NCBI GenBank assembly: GCA_038501625.1
Contig: JAZAYU010001150.1
Location: forward strand, 16,045 to 80,044
DNA: 64,000 nucleotides
From: Corbicula japonica
Lineage: Eukaryota > Mollusca > Bivalvia > Venerida > Cyrenidae
Reading direction: 5' to 3'
This document shows, piece after piece, positions 32,452 to 43,894 of the stretch. The notes below the pieces were generated by a model. The model did not search any database. It was not told the DNA's origin and saw nothing but the letters and a program-made list of their open reading frames with translations. A program made the position numbers and the translations under genes. How positions within the stretch are numbered: position 1 is the stretch's first letter; each line of letters opens with the position of its first letter.

Positions 32452-32545
32452 ACTGGTTTCAAATCTCAAGCATATGGCCAGTCGATATTTCATGTGATGC
32501 TTGATATTTGAGACTGGTTTCCATTCTCAGTTGTATAACCTTGGA
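32452..32545. repeat. CAGTCTCAAATCTCAAGCAT hairpin family, copy 1
   Basis: AACTGGTTTCAAATCTCAAG and GATATTTGAGACTGGTTTCC face each other across about 30 bp, followed by CTCAGTTGTATAACCTTGG. It is an imperfect copy of the hairpin at 35408-35505. Confidence 0.65.
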
Positions 32546-32587
32546 ATCAGATGTTCCAGTATATGAATATGTGTTTTACAATGAATG

Positions 32588-32826
32588 AACCATTTACTCC
32601 ATGGAATACGGCTGTTCTCCAATGGCGAACAGTGAACATTCAGATCAGCAGACTCATCGAAGCCATCTTATAGGGATCTACACTGTTCGCTATATAATTC
32701 ATAAGGTTTTTTCTGACCAAGAAGTGACCACTGCAGATCCTGATCAAATGTCATGGATGTGCCAGCTGATCTGGATCTACACTTGTAGCACATGCAATAA
32801 AACTCATATATATGGAGTAAAGGGTT
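32588..32826. mobile_element. palindromic TTAA-type mini-element, copy 7
   Basis: The ends AACCATTTACTCCAT and ATATGGAGTAAAGGGTTAA are recognisable. The first arm is disturbed by small changes and the second arm is well kept. A further 3' fragment (GGTCGCACATGCAATAAAAGC) sits at about 32971-33010. Confidence 0.8.
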
Positions 32827-33291
32827 AATGCAACTTCAAGTACCTGATACATATCATAGAAACACACCTGTTCCCAGTATGACAAAAAGTATTGAGTTGG
32901 ATTTTAAGCTCAACTCAATGCGATTATTTTAAAAATAATAAAATATCCAGCTTTCTTGATTAATTTACTGGTCGCACATGCAATAAAAGCCTTTTATTTG
33001 TAGTAAAGGTTTTACAAGTTTACCACTGGTAAATATATCAGTTTTGAGTCAGGAACGTAAACATTTTGACTGTTAACCAAAAAGTTATTATATTATACAA
33101 TTATTGCATTTCAGTTAGGTCGATATGGTGATTTATCGACCGGACGAAGCAATATTGACCGAGGGCGTAAATACACATCGAAATTACATGATTACAATCA
33201 GTAACAATATATCTTAAAAGGAGCTTAATAAATAATAATGTTTTACATGTTTCATTTAAAAAATGAGTCTTTTTACATTTCCTAATTTTAG

Positions 33292-33446
33292 ATACAGTTA
33301 AACATGACTGATCACTGTTTGGTTATGGTGCTGTACATCCACCTGGGGCTGTAAATGTGCAGGGAGGCCGGGTGAAGTTCACAACAACCTCAAACATCGT
33401 CCTCGGGCCCCATACACCACTGGTTGCAGTGAACCTTTCTTTAAAG
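33292..33446 (+). pseudogene. second exon of the broken gene
   Basis: The acceptor CCTAATTTTAG (to 33291) accepts the phase left by the donor at 32313. After an in-frame TGA at 33309-33311 the frame reads SLFGYGAVHPPGAVNVQGGR and continues to a donor AAAG|GTAATA at 33446/33447 in phase 0. The composition (Gly, Val, Pro, Thr) looks protein-like, and one base change would explain the TGA. This is a second, independent defect, which supports pseudogene status. No family was recognised. Confidence 0.45.
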
Positions 33447-34590
33447 GTAATATCATGTAAAATACATTTATTTAGATATCATGACATTCATTACTTTGCT
33501 TCACAACAATATTTATAACATTTTAAATATATCTACCAGTGATATTGAATCAATAAAGAGTAATTCCTCAAGAAATTTAAGGGAAACAAAAAGGTTTCAA
33601 CTTAACAAAATTGAGTTCACAAGGGTTCAGTCTGGTTCTAAAACCTAAGGGTTATTGACCCTCATGACAAAATTTTGAAGGGTCATACCCAAAATTCCTT
33701 GTGTCCTAGCCAAGTTTGCAGGAGTCAATACCTGTGTGACACCTTCAATTTTAAAGACTCGCCCCATGCTTATTTCTCGTCTCAAAACCTGTAATCTTTG
33801 TAATCTACATAAATACATGTATTATATATACATTAATGATTTTAGCATAGTGCAGCATTAATCCGCAAAATTGTTACAACTCGTCAGATTAATAATTCCG
33901 TATTGAACATTGTCCAATTTTACGATTCTGTATTTTTGCAGCTTCCGGTAGTTTCTTCGTTCCAAAATGGCCGATTTCAAACCGCAATATTTTCACAAAT
34001 TCTGATTTGTTGACTCCAATGACACTCTTTCTTTAAAAAATCATTAGTCACAATGACATTTACAAATAAAAATAATATGAAATCCTCAAAAGGTTAAAGA
34101 AGTCAAATAAATAGATAGTCATTGCAAAAAAAACAACAGAACAAGCAAAATTTTAGGAGGAAAGAACTGTACATACCGTTTAACTAATCCGATTTAAATA
34201 TCCATATGTAAAAATCCTTCGTTGTTTCTCTTTTCAGCTTGACCCTATTTAGATGCATTTAATGTTTAATGAAGGTTATTGCTGCGGTATAAGAATGAAA
34301 CACTTTCAAATCCTAGTCGTTACATATCAAATACCATGGTAAACACTTCCAGCATCTTCGGGTCTTGTCCAAATTTTGTTGTCCTTCAGGTCATTGAAAT
34401 ATTCGAAACTGAAATAATCCTTTTTCTGACAGAATGATCATGGCGCTTGAAAAATGTAAACATTTCTTCGAAATATCTTACGTCACAACTTATATTGTGA
34501 TGTAATTGCTTACATCTAATTTCACTGTTCATTATTGATTTAGTGCTCATTTAACTGGGAGTGAAATAAGTGTATATAATAAAAGGAACA
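33447..34590. other. putative intron, no feature recognised
   Basis: AT-rich sequence between two phase-compatible exons. Short ORFs have no support. Confidence 0.35.
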
Positions 34591-34735
34591 TTTTACTAGT
34601 ATGCAATATGTAGGTTTGTATTATGTCTCGTTGCGTATGTAAACCACATCACACTCGACCTTCGGTCTCGCATGATATTGTTTACATACCCAACTCGACA
34701 AATACAAACCTACAGATTGCATACTGTTATAATAT
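34591..34735. repeat. inverted repeat around TATGTAGGTTTGTA
   Basis: AGTATGCAATATGTAGGTTT pairs with AAACCTACAGATTGCATACT, and inside it GTATGTAAAC pairs with GTTTACATAC. The whole forms a hairpin of about 145 bp whose tip, TCGACCTTCGGTCTCG, is GC-richer. Confidence 0.7.
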
Positions 34736-34974
34736 TCCATATGTATTAATGGCTTTTTCACTGTTAAAGAAAGGTCATGCCCTTCAATTTGGAAAAAAAC
34801 ACATACTATTTCATGTAAAGGGGCTAAAAAAGTCTTAAACTTAAGATAAAATTAAGAGAAAGTCTTGACCATAAACAGTGTTGGCTTAATAAAGTAGTTA
34901 TTACAATTATTCAGGTGGTCTCTAACAAAAGCTTTACCATACTTATCAGTATTTTTTGCTTTTTCTTACACCAG

Positions 34975-35103
34975 GTGAATTGCAAGACAAGCCAAGTAAC
35001 TCTTGGATGCCCCAATCTTACTCCACCCTGCCATCTTCTTGCCCGCACTCTTCAAGGGATTCCTCAGGCCAACCTTACAAATAGGACCACGACAACACTC
35101 TAA
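34975..35103 (+). pseudogene. third, terminal exon of the broken gene (tentative)
   Basis: The acceptor TTTTTCTTACACCAG precedes an open frame in phase 0, matching the donor at 33446. It reads VNCKTSQVTLGCPNLTPPCH and stops at 35103. A second frame is also open from the same acceptor, Ser/Pro-rich (SNSWMPQSYSTLPSSCPH) with a stop at 35082-35084, so the frame choice is uncertain. Confidence 0.35.
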
Positions 35104-35407
35104 GCTAAAGTGTGATTGCAGCTCTACATGAACAGATGAAATCTGTCGGCGCACTGTTATATGGACGCAGTTTGTGAGGGGCTGTGTTTTGGGTTGGAAG
35201 CAGATATGTGATGAGAGCATTTCATGTCATATATGTTCAGAGTATAATAGGTAATTCTTTTATTTTACAGATTTAAGGTTCCAAGCCCTGTGTGGTAAAC
35301 ATTCAAATCAACATACACTTTGAATAGGTGATTGTGGGTTTGATTTTAACAGGGATGAAATCTCTCTTCTTAAAGTGCAATTACTGGTTTAAACCAGGCC
35401 TGAAGGT

Positions 35408-35505
35408 TATAAAGCTGAGATTAGAAACCAGTCTCAAATCTCAAGGATCTTCAGATGCTTGAGATTTGAGACTGGTTTCCATGCTCAGTTTTATAACCTT
35501 GGGCA
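35408..35505. repeat. CAGTCTCAAATCTCAAG hairpin, near-perfect copy
   Basis: GGTTATAAAGCTGAG, then GAAACCAGTCTCAAATCTCA, a short loop, and the inverse TGAGATTTGAGACTGGTTTC and CTCAGTTTTATAACC. Nearly the whole length pairs. It is a miniature foldback; related copies are at 32452-32545 and, as one arm, at 37563-37610. Confidence 0.75.
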
Positions 35506-35523
35506 CAGCCCCATATGTTTATT

Positions 35524-35758
35524 TCTTTACTCCATGGATACTCTTTTATTGTGTGGCTGTTACAGTTTAGATCCAGATCAGCCGGCACATCAGTGCCGTC
35601 TGATCAGGATCTGAACTGTTTGCTTTATGATTCATATGTTATTTCTGACCAAAATGCGACCAGTGCAGATCCTGATCAGACGGCACAGATGTGCCAGCTG
35701 ATCTGAATCTACACTGGTCGCACATGCATAAAAATGCATATATATGGAGTAAAGGGTT
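35524..35758. mobile_element. palindromic TTAA-type mini-element, copy 8
   Basis: Both arms are well conserved (AGATCCAGATCAGCCGGCAC and TGCCAGCTGATCTGAATCT), with the right end TATGGAGTAAAGGGTTA and a left end reduced to TTTACTCCAT. Confidence 0.85.
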
Positions 35759-36282
35759 ACAATAGAATCTGACTTTGCTTTTATTATTGTGAACTGACAT
35801 TGAATACCATAAAACCATAATCTGATACTGTTTTTTTTTTACTGTAACTGAAAATGAATATCAAATTTTCAATAGACCGATCCACACAAAAATACAGCAT
35901 GCAATATCAAGACCTCATGATGATCGTATGATTAAAGTTTTCTTGAAAACTGTAGAAGTAGCTTGTTTCACAAGATTTTAAATAGGCCGAAATTTTGTTT
36001 GCGAGGGTATGACTTTACCTCAAGCGATTAATATCAGAAAAAGGCATATTAGGAAAGGCTGCATCAGATAAACAAAAATCCCAATAGCAAATTATTTCCT
36101 GTGATTTCTTGCATAACATCTTTTTTTGGACAAACTCTCTACCCTTTATTTGCGTAATATATTTTTAGCTCTAGATGGTTTCTAATTAAATGTAGTTTTC
36201 AGTTAAAAAGACTCTAGTCTTGGACAAGTAATCAGGGACATTTGTCACCCAATGCAGACCTGCCATTTGTTTTGTTTTTCAG

Positions 36283-36383
36283 ATCCTCATAACATGGGTA
36301 TTGATGACTCATCAAAACTGGAGGACACACATAAATGTATTCATTTTAATGAGTCAACAGTGATTTCCCCGACCAATCCTATG
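36283..36383 (+). CDS. possible exon
   Basis: A good acceptor (TTTGTTTTTCAG to 36282) is followed by an open frame reading HNMGIDDSSKLEDTHKCIHF and on to a possible donor ATG|GTTAGG at 36383/36384. It is hydrophilic and has no recognised domain. It might belong with the decayed coding segments that follow at 36432-36887. Confidence 0.3.
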
Positions 36384-36431
36384 GTTAGGTTTTACCATGT
36401 CAAATGAATTTTTTTTTCAACAAAGATCTAG

Positions 36432-36887
36432 ATGGACGTATTAGAAATTGCAGATCCTCGTGACCTCCAAAGACGTATGTTTCTATCAATAGAAGAGTTT
36501 TCTGGTTCTGATATAGCATTGGTTGGTTATGGCAACCCAAAGAACCCATATTATTATAGAAAATACCTTGATCCCAAATGTAAAGTTATTTAACCTTATT
36601 CCCAAAGGATGGGGTTCAGTTTTGGCGTGGCTTTAACAGAACAGAACGACCTATAAAGGAGCTCTTTACGAATCTGGACAAAACCCGAAACTGTTGACTT
36701 GGGATATTATCATTTGATAATCATTCTAAATTACACTTTGACTGCTTCATGGGCTCCTGGGGCTCCTGTGCTTACTAACGATGATGAAAGATCAGTGCAG
36801 GTGGTGGAAATGCTTACCCATGGCCTACCAGACATCTATTTTAGACTTCCCGAAAGTACACAGAGAACAGTTCCATATTACTGTTGA
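36432..36887 (+). pseudogene. decayed coding segment, three frames
   Basis: Three protein-like stretches follow each other in different frames: 36432-36593 (MDVLEIADPRDLQRRMFLSI ... ALVGYGNPKNPYYYRKYLDP), about 36600-36697 (FPKDGVQFWRGFNRTERPIK), and 36699-36887 (ASWAPGAPVLTNDDERSVQV ... GLPDIYFRLPE). Aromatic and charged residues are distributed as in real proteins, whereas neighbouring AT-rich ORFs are not. The best reading is one old coding sequence broken by indels, or exons whose small introns I cannot place. I do not recognise the protein. Confidence 0.35.
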
Positions 36888-37153
36888 ATAGAACAAGGAG
36901 CAAAGATGAATGTATGAATTGATGAAAAGAGATCATCCTGAAATTAGTAATGATTTGTTTGGTTTGAACTTGTATTTGATTTGCAACCATTGGTAAATAT
37001 ATAGTTGAGATATTATAACTGGAATTTCAGAAACATGCAGTGGCACTTTAAAATGAAATCAACCATTATGTATCATTGTCATGCATGTGCCATATAAATT
37101 TAATGTGAAACAATTCTCTTTAGTTGCTACTTTAAAACAAACGTGTGTTTATT

Positions 37154-37350
37154 AACCCTTTACTGCATTGGATATGGCAGTTTCTGTGGGCAAACACTGT
37201 AGATCTATATCAGACAGCATCTATATTGTTTGCTTTTAGATTTATAAGGTTATTTTTGACCATGAAGCAACCAGTGTAGATCTAGATCAGATATCACTGG
37301 TGTGCCAGCTGATCTACACAGGTTTCAAATGTCATAAAATCTGTATATTC
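37154..37350. mobile_element. palindromic TTAA-type mini-element, copy 9
   Basis: The left end TTAACCCTTTACTGC is intact. The arms carry several deletions and the right end runs directly into copy 10. Confidence 0.7.
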
Positions 37351-37566
37351 ACCTTTATTGTATGGGCAAACAGTGTAGATCCAGATCAGCTACCACATCA
37401 GTGCCATCTAATCAGGACCCACACAGTTTGCTTTTAGATTCATAGGGTTATTTCTGACCAAGAAGCAAACAGCTTAGTTCTAGAATTGATATCACAGATA
37501 TGCCAGCAGATCTGAATCTACAATAGTGGCAGATGACATAAAACTTGTATATATGTGCCCAAGGTT
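37351..37566. mobile_element. palindromic TTAA-type mini-element, copy 10
   Basis: It adjoins copy 9 head to tail, with no intact terminal repeats. Both arms and the GGGTTATTTCTGACCAAGAAG spacer are recognisable. Confidence 0.7.
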
Positions 37567-37782
37567 ATAAAACTTAAGCATGGAAACCAGTCTCAAATCT
37601 CAAGCATCTGATTGGCTGAAATGGCAACCAACAATTTAAAGTTCTTCAGATTGTAACTAATCCAAATCATAAAATTGAGAGTGGGAATGAAAAACTGATC
37701 TAAGTAGTAATAGAAACCTGTGCAGTAACTCTAAAGTTAGAAGAAAATTGTGAGATATCCAAGTATATCATCTGCTCTTCTT

Positions 37783-38002
37783 AACCCTTTCCTCCATAAA
37801 TACGCATTTGTACGCATGTGCGACCAGTGTAGATCTGTGCCGTCTGATCAGGATCTGCACTGGTCCCATTTTTTTTCAGAAATAACCTTATCTATTAAAA
37901 AGCAAACAGTTTAGATCCTGATCAGACGGCTAGGATGTGCCGAGTGAACTGGATCTAAACTGTTCGCCGAAACAATAATGTGCATCAATGCAGGAAAGGG
38001 TT
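37783..38002. mobile_element. palindromic TTAA-type mini-element, copy 11
   Basis: Intact ends TTAACCCTTTCCTCCATA and GCAGGAAAGGGTTAA, both in TTAA. About 25 bp of the first arm is deleted. Confidence 0.85.
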
Positions 38003-38070
38003 AATCAACGGGACAGTATATAAAACTACTGTTTCTGTAGAATCATTATATTTTGAGCTGGTTTTATCGG

Positions 38071-38276
38071 AACTCTTTACTTATAACTCTATGGGTTTTA
38101 TCGCATGTGCAAACAGGAGGATCCATGCCATCTGATTAGGATCTTCACTATTGCTGCTTAGAAAGAAATAAATCGAAAAGAGAACAGTGTAGATCCAGAT
38201 CTAATGGCATGGATGTGCCAGTTGATAATGATCATCGATGTTCGCTCATAGATAACAGTCATATCCTATGGCCTGT
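38071..38276. mobile_element. palindromic TTAA-type mini-element, copy 12 (decayed)
   Basis: AACTCTTTACTTATA, shortened arms and TTCGCTCATAGATAACAG remain. The right end is not recognisable. Confidence 0.55.
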
Positions 38277-38839
38277 TTCCCTATAAGCAGAGTACATTTA
38301 CTCTTTACCCCATTAGCAATGGGCTAATTTTTAATTGCTCAGCTTACGAATAACATGAGGTTCTAGAAGACACATTGTTGTGTTGCCCTTTCAAAGAATA
38401 CTTAGGGATCGCTTTGTCTGTCGCTTTGTATCAAACTTACAAATTATACTGCTTATGACAACACGCTCACAATGATACAAATTCTTCAGGTCAAGGTCAA
38501 ATTTGATGAAGTAATGCCCCATTTCTGTAATATTATCTGCTATATAAAACTGATAATTGGCTATAACTTTGCCATTTCTTAATATTTCTTCATCAAACTT
38601 TTAAATTATACTGTCAATGACAACACGGTCATGATCGTCATTTTTCGAAGGTCAAGATAGAGTTATGCCCCTTCTTTGTACTTCCATTTTTATTCTAACA
38701 TAGTACCTGAGGGCGACACAAGTGTTTAACTATACACCCATCTAGTTCTACAGAGAATCTTCTTATAGGCCTATAAATTAGTGTACTCTACTCATTAAAC
38801 ACAAACTCTTGAGTTTCAGACTGCACAGTAGATATTCTT

Positions 38840-39084
38840 AACCCATTACACCATATATGCCTGTTTTATGGTCTGTGCAACCAGTGTAGATCTGGATCAG
38901 ATGGCACATCCATGCTGTCTGATCAGGATCTACACTGTTCTTTACTTGGACGGAAATAACATAATTTTATAAAAGAGAATAGTGTAGATCCTGATCAGAT
39001 GGCATGGATGTGCTGGCTGATCTGAATCTATACATGTACTGTTTGTCCATTTGATAGTAGCCGTATCCCGTGGAGTAAAGGGTT
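38840..39084. mobile_element. palindromic TTAA-type mini-element, copy 13
   Basis: A full-length copy with TTAACCCATTACACCATA and GTGGAGTAAAGGGTTAA ends. Confidence 0.85.
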
Positions 39085-39167
39085 AAACAAAATGTACCAT
39101 GTAAAAATGGCTAATATGTAGTACATGTACATTTATGATTTTTTGAACTGCAATAATACCTTACCTA

Positions 39168-39378
39168 GATATGTACACCTTTATGGCGTGGGCAAACAGT
39201 GTAGATCCAGATCACCTGGCACATCCCTGCCTTCCGATTAGGATCTGCACTGATTGCTTTTTTATTTATTGTGTTATTTTTTTATCAAAAAGCAAACCGT
39301 TTAGATCCTGATCAGAAGGCACTGATGTGCCGACTAATTTGGATCCACACTGATCACATATATGGAGGAAAGGGATAA
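39168..39378. mobile_element. palindromic TTAA-type mini-element, copy 14
   Basis: Both arms and the right end TATGGAGGAAAGGGATAAA are present; the left terminus is lost. Confidence 0.75.
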
Positions 39379-39832
39379 ATTGTTTAGGATCTATGACACA
39401 TGCATGGACTGTGAACATATTTTGTGTGAAAAGAGTATTATCTAATGAAATAGACAATAACGGTAATTTATTAATACAAAAATTGTCTACTGATCTTTTT
39501 GTGTTGCCCTTTTTAGTGAAAAAAAGCTGGTATCAAGGGATCACTTTGTCTGACTGACAGTTCTTCACAAAACCTTAACCTACATTTTTTTACCATTTCT
39601 TGTTTCAAATAATACTTTCTATGGCAATAGCAAAAATAACATAGGCATAACAAGAGGAGATGCACATACTGTCTCTTAAGTGCTTGTTCAATACTTTTCA
39701 CAGTTATTGCCCTTCTAATGTTAATAGAGTATGACAGAACCTTTTGTGTTGTCTTTGTTTCTCACCAACAAGAGATGCATGCATATTTTCAGGATGTATA
39801 CGCTGAACAATTCAACACAAAGTTATTGAATT

Positions 39833-40040
39833 AACCCTTTCCTCCATATATACACATTTTTACGCATGACATTCATGCCATCTGATCAGGATCTGCACTG
39901 GTCACATTTTGGTCAGAAATAAACTAACAAATCAAAAAGTGATCAGTTTAGATCCTGATCAGATGGCACTGATGTGCCGGCTGATCTGGATCTAAACTGT
40001 TCATCCATGCAATAAAAGTGTATCTATGGAAGAAAGGGTT
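39833..40040. mobile_element. palindromic TTAA-type mini-element, copy 15 (type copy)
   Basis: The flanks and ends read TTAACCCTTTCCTCCATATA and TCTATGGAAGAAAGGGTTAA, that is CCCTTT/AAAGGG inverted termini inside a duplicated TTAA. Known piggyBac transposases cut at TTAA and use CCC...GGG ends, so this family is probably a piggyBac-driven miniature element. In complete family members the first arm, read from AGATCCAGATCAGCC to CTGATCAGGATCTGCACTG, is the reverse complement of the second arm. Each arm is itself close to a palindrome, because AGATCC-GATCAG and CTGATC-GGATCT pair. A spacer of about 35 bp, GGTCAGAAATAA-CTAA type, separates them. There is no ORF and no A-rich tail. This copy has lost part of its first arm. 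Confidence 0.85.
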
Positions 40041-41900
40041 AACACAATTTGAATTAAAATAAAGTATTTTATAAGACCAATCCTTGGCTGTTGCTAAGCA
40101 ACCACTTGTTGGAATTCACTGACAACTTACTGGAAGCTTCAATAACCAATTAAGTAGACGCACATATTATCAGCACATTTCTACTCAGTGATCTTCCACA
40201 GAGTTATGGCCCTTGTCATATCTGTTTAGCATGATAGAGGGCCATCCATGTACAGGCTGTTTCTCAGCTATCACAAGTTGGAATTCATTATGGCTGTTTA
40301 AAGGATACATTATGTACTCACTAGAACAGAAGATGTTCATGTTGTCAGCATGTTCTGGCTTTGTGGTATTTCTGCCATTTAACCCCTTCAACTTTCTTGA
40401 TATTACAAAATTGAACCATAAATATCTGTGCTGTTTCTCATCACCCTCCCGTAGTATTTAAATAAAACTTTGTGGGACTTCACCGATGTTATTAGCTTAT
40501 TTATGCAATTCATGAAACTCTGACGTTATGCTCATAAAACATTTGAAAGCACCATTCCTGTCCGCACTGTATTCTGGGAACAACTCACTAAATCCATCCA
40601 AATTTTATTTGAGGCTAGTTTTACTTATTTGTTCTTGGTGATGCACATAACATAAGCAATGCAACAAGTTAGAGTTATTGTTCACATTGTTATGGTCCTT
40701 TGTTGTGAAATGTTCAAAACATGAAAATTAAATATGTTAATTCTTGATAAAGAATATTTTTATATTCTTCTGTTTGCTAGTTTGTTTAAATTTCCTTGAG
40801 CACATACATAACAATTACGCTGCATTAGGAATTACATACATCAAGTGAGCACTGGAACAGCAAAATGTTTACAAATATATAGAATTTTAGAACTACGATT
40901 TTGACTGTGAATTTTCGCATATTTTGATAGAGATGAGTTATATCAGGACTTGACACATACAGAAGACACAGCCACACCGCACTGCCAAAAAGTGGAGAGA
41001 AAGAGAATGGTTTATCAATGCCGTATGTACATGTACATGTTTTTGGTAAAAGTTAGTATTTGTCTGACTCATTTTTTATATATATATTTTTCCACAATAT
41101 CTTAGCAGAAAGATTGGTTCCCTGTTTAATTAGGACTCTATCGACTAAATATGGCGTACGTATGTTAATAATTTGAAATTGCAGGAAAAGTGTGCAAAAT
41201 TAGTCATTAGATAAGATGCCCGCAAAATTATATTCTTTTATATACGCACACCTCAAGTATTTGATATATTCCATGATAAAGTTCAATTATTTCTCTGTAG
41301 GCCTGTAATATTCGAAAAGCTCAGCTTTATTTACAAATATTTTTACGTTTGAACTTTTTAGACATTGGCGATTTAGGTAAAGTCAGCACGGCATTATTAT
41401 TATATTATTATAATTATATCCCAAATATGAAGTGAATTAGACGTCAAGAACTTTCAAAGTTATAAGCAAGATTAACGCATACATCACAACCCGCGGTCTG
41501 TCAATTTCCATTTTACGGGTCACTCTATAAAACATATAAATTATCGGTACAAAAAGACCAAATTCATAAGGCCATGTTTCCGTAAATGCATCAGTGCCAG
41601 TGGAAGAAGGTTCAGAGCACGGGGTGTGCTCGTTTTACCAATTCTGCAGTATTTTGGCCATTGATTTGTCCAAATGGTAGATTTATATTAAAAGTAGTTG
41701 ACTGGATCCATTTGCCAACAAGTAAAGCTTTTATGTGAGATGCAAGAGTGGAAAAAGCACCTTCGGAAATATTGATCTGAAGTTTATAATGCTAGCCGTG
41801 TACATTGATTTCAAGGGAGACAATGTTACATAGGAGTTTTTCATAAGTTTCTTTGGATTATCTCCCTTGAACTGGTTTGCAAAGTAGTTCTTTTTGACTG
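40041..41900. other. gene-free stretch
   Basis: AT-rich, with short ORFs only. An (ATT/ATA) run at 41393-41416 is the only simple repeat of note. No exon was identified. Confidence 0.35.
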
Positions 41901-41904
41901 GCTG

Positions 41905-42095
41905 AGAATTAATGTAACTTCTGACAGTGGCATCACTAAAGTAAGGCGACATCGCCAGGATTAGATTATACAAGTAGAGTTTTAACTACTGAGAGCGGCA
42001 TCGCTAAAGTTAGACGATTACAATCGCTTAAATTTAATTAACTACTGACAGCGACATTGCTAGAGTAAGGCTACATTGATTGTTATATATTTTAG
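41905..42095 (+). repeat. about 65-bp tandem repeat, three copies
   Basis: Variants of ACTACTGACAGCGGCATCGC followed by TAAAGTAAGGCGACAT occur near 41915, 41982 and 42038. A separate 47-bp duplication (CCAATGACACCCATAACC-TGCTTCCA) is at about 42233-42305. Confidence 0.6.
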
Positions 42096-42754
42096 ATGGC
42101 AGTAATACTTTAAATTTATGACACTGTAATTATACCGTATATTCTGTAATTTACATTTAAAACATAATTTTTTCAATCGAATCACGTATAAAATACTTGA
42201 AAAGATGTATTCACCATCAAAATCTAAAACATGTCCAATGACACCCATAACCCTGCTTCCAATAAATCTACATCATACCCAATGACACCCATAACCTTGC
42301 TTCCAGTATTTTTCAACTTATGTCCCTTTATTCACTTAAATTTTGCATTAAGCATATATTATTAACAAGTTTTCCAACTCTTCAAAAAATATTTAATAGT
42401 TATTTCCCTTTTCAATTCACTATATAAGGTACGTTAAGGAATTATTTCAATTTCCTCCCTTACCACTTACTTCTTAACATTATTCCTGTTTGCACATAAA
42501 TGATTGGCTATATGTGTTTTGTTCTTTTAATCTATAAATTGCATTTATTTCAAATGAATCGAAAAGTCGAGCACGCTATCTCCTCTGACAGTTCTTGTTT
42601 TTATGCGTTCTTTATTGAATGAAATTATCTTAACGGGAATATAAGCATAAAAGTGGATACTTTTTATTTTTGTTCAGTATATATTTTTCTTAAGTATAGT
42701 TAGTTTAACAATGAATACTTAATCTGATCATATTCATTAATTGTTTGTAAACAG

Positions 42755-42927
42755 AACTGTTTTTTCAAGCTCATAAATCTGAGATTGAAACATCACCGGA
42801 AGTCTTGGCAGGCAAGGTGGAACTTCTTCCGGACTTGTTACAGAAACTTCTAGAGCCGCCAATACAAGTCGAAAGTACGAGAATAGTTTTATTCGATGGA
42901 ATAAGCGGGCTTTTAACAGTGCTTTAG
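42755..42927 (+). CDS. possible terminal exon, unknown protein
   Basis: After an acceptor-like TTGTTTGTAAACAG (to 42754) a frame of 56 codons without an internal ATG reads LFFQAHKSEIETSPEVLAGK, continues VELLPDLLQKLLEPP and ends with TAG at 42925-42927. The Glu/Leu/Pro-rich helical composition is more protein-like than the surrounding DNA. The polypyrimidine tract is weak and no partner exon was found. The opposite strand is open too. Function unknown. Confidence 0.3.
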
Positions 42928-43611
42928 GAAGAGGGGATATTCTAGGAAATGAATGCATAATTTTTGAAGTTCATATCAACATGGTATTCGCCTGTGAAAC
43001 TGATATTCCTCTTCCGTAAAATGAGAAAAACAATGATTCATTGTCAGTTAAAATGAAAATCAATGACGGAAAGTTTTTATAAACACAGGCTCCGTTCAGC
43101 TATACTTCCATACTATCGAAATCCAAAGTAAGTAACTCTGCTTCCATGTTTTTGCCTCGGATATTCTTTCATGAAATTTGTCGTTATCTAAGCTGCAATG
43201 CTTAGCAGAAAAAATCAAAGCGCTGAAAGCGTTGAATAACTGCCGGCGTTGAATTTGTGGCTGTCCTAGAGAGCCACGTCCGGGAAGTTTAAAAGTAAAT
43301 ATCTTTGTAGATAAAGAGAATCTGAAGCTGTGGTTTCAAATAGTTGTAGGGAAATAATTGAACTTTATTATGGAATATTTCAAATATATCAGGTTTGGTA
43401 CTAACAAAGATAGATCTATTTGCGGCCGATTCATCAAATGACGTATTTCGTCGAAAATTTGCACACGTTTTCTGCAATTTCTCTATAAATAATATTCTTG
43501 TACGTTATGATCTCGTCAGTAGATTCCTTTTCAAACAGGGAATCAATCTGTATATTCAAGTTTTCTGCGGAGATGTTGCGGAAAATGTGAAAATCAAGCC
43601 AATACTCAAAT

Positions 43612-43750
43612 TTACCTGAACACGTACATGCGCAACTATCGTCGGCATACACACGGCATTCACAACATCTGGTTGAACGGTGTGAGCTAAGGACAATGCA
43701 CTCACAATGCAAATGAAAACAGTCTTAGCCAGTTCTTTATAAAAGGACAT
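43612..43750 (-). CDS. possible first exon of a secreted protein
   Basis: An ATG at 43750 starts a frame whose first 24 residues look like a signal peptide: MSFYKELAK, then hydrophobic TVFICIVSALSLA, then a polar region. The frame runs to a strong donor, CAG|GTAAAT, near 43617/43616. About 145 bp upstream on the minus strand is TATAAAG (43895-43901). Three short upstream ATG frames precede the start. Oddly, the frame shifted by one base over the same exon is Cys-rich (CCECRVYADDSCACTCSG), so a frameshift or a different start is possible. No partner exon was found downstream on the minus strand. Confidence 0.35.
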
Positions 43751-43894
43751 GCTTGCATACGCGGTTGAAGTGCAGCTAAAGCAACGGGCCTTCGATCATA
43801 TTAAAAACTACCCCTATTATACAAACATATGATACTTCTTCTTAATAGTTGGAAAAGTAACTTAAAGAAATAAATGTGGGTTGTCGCTTCCCTT

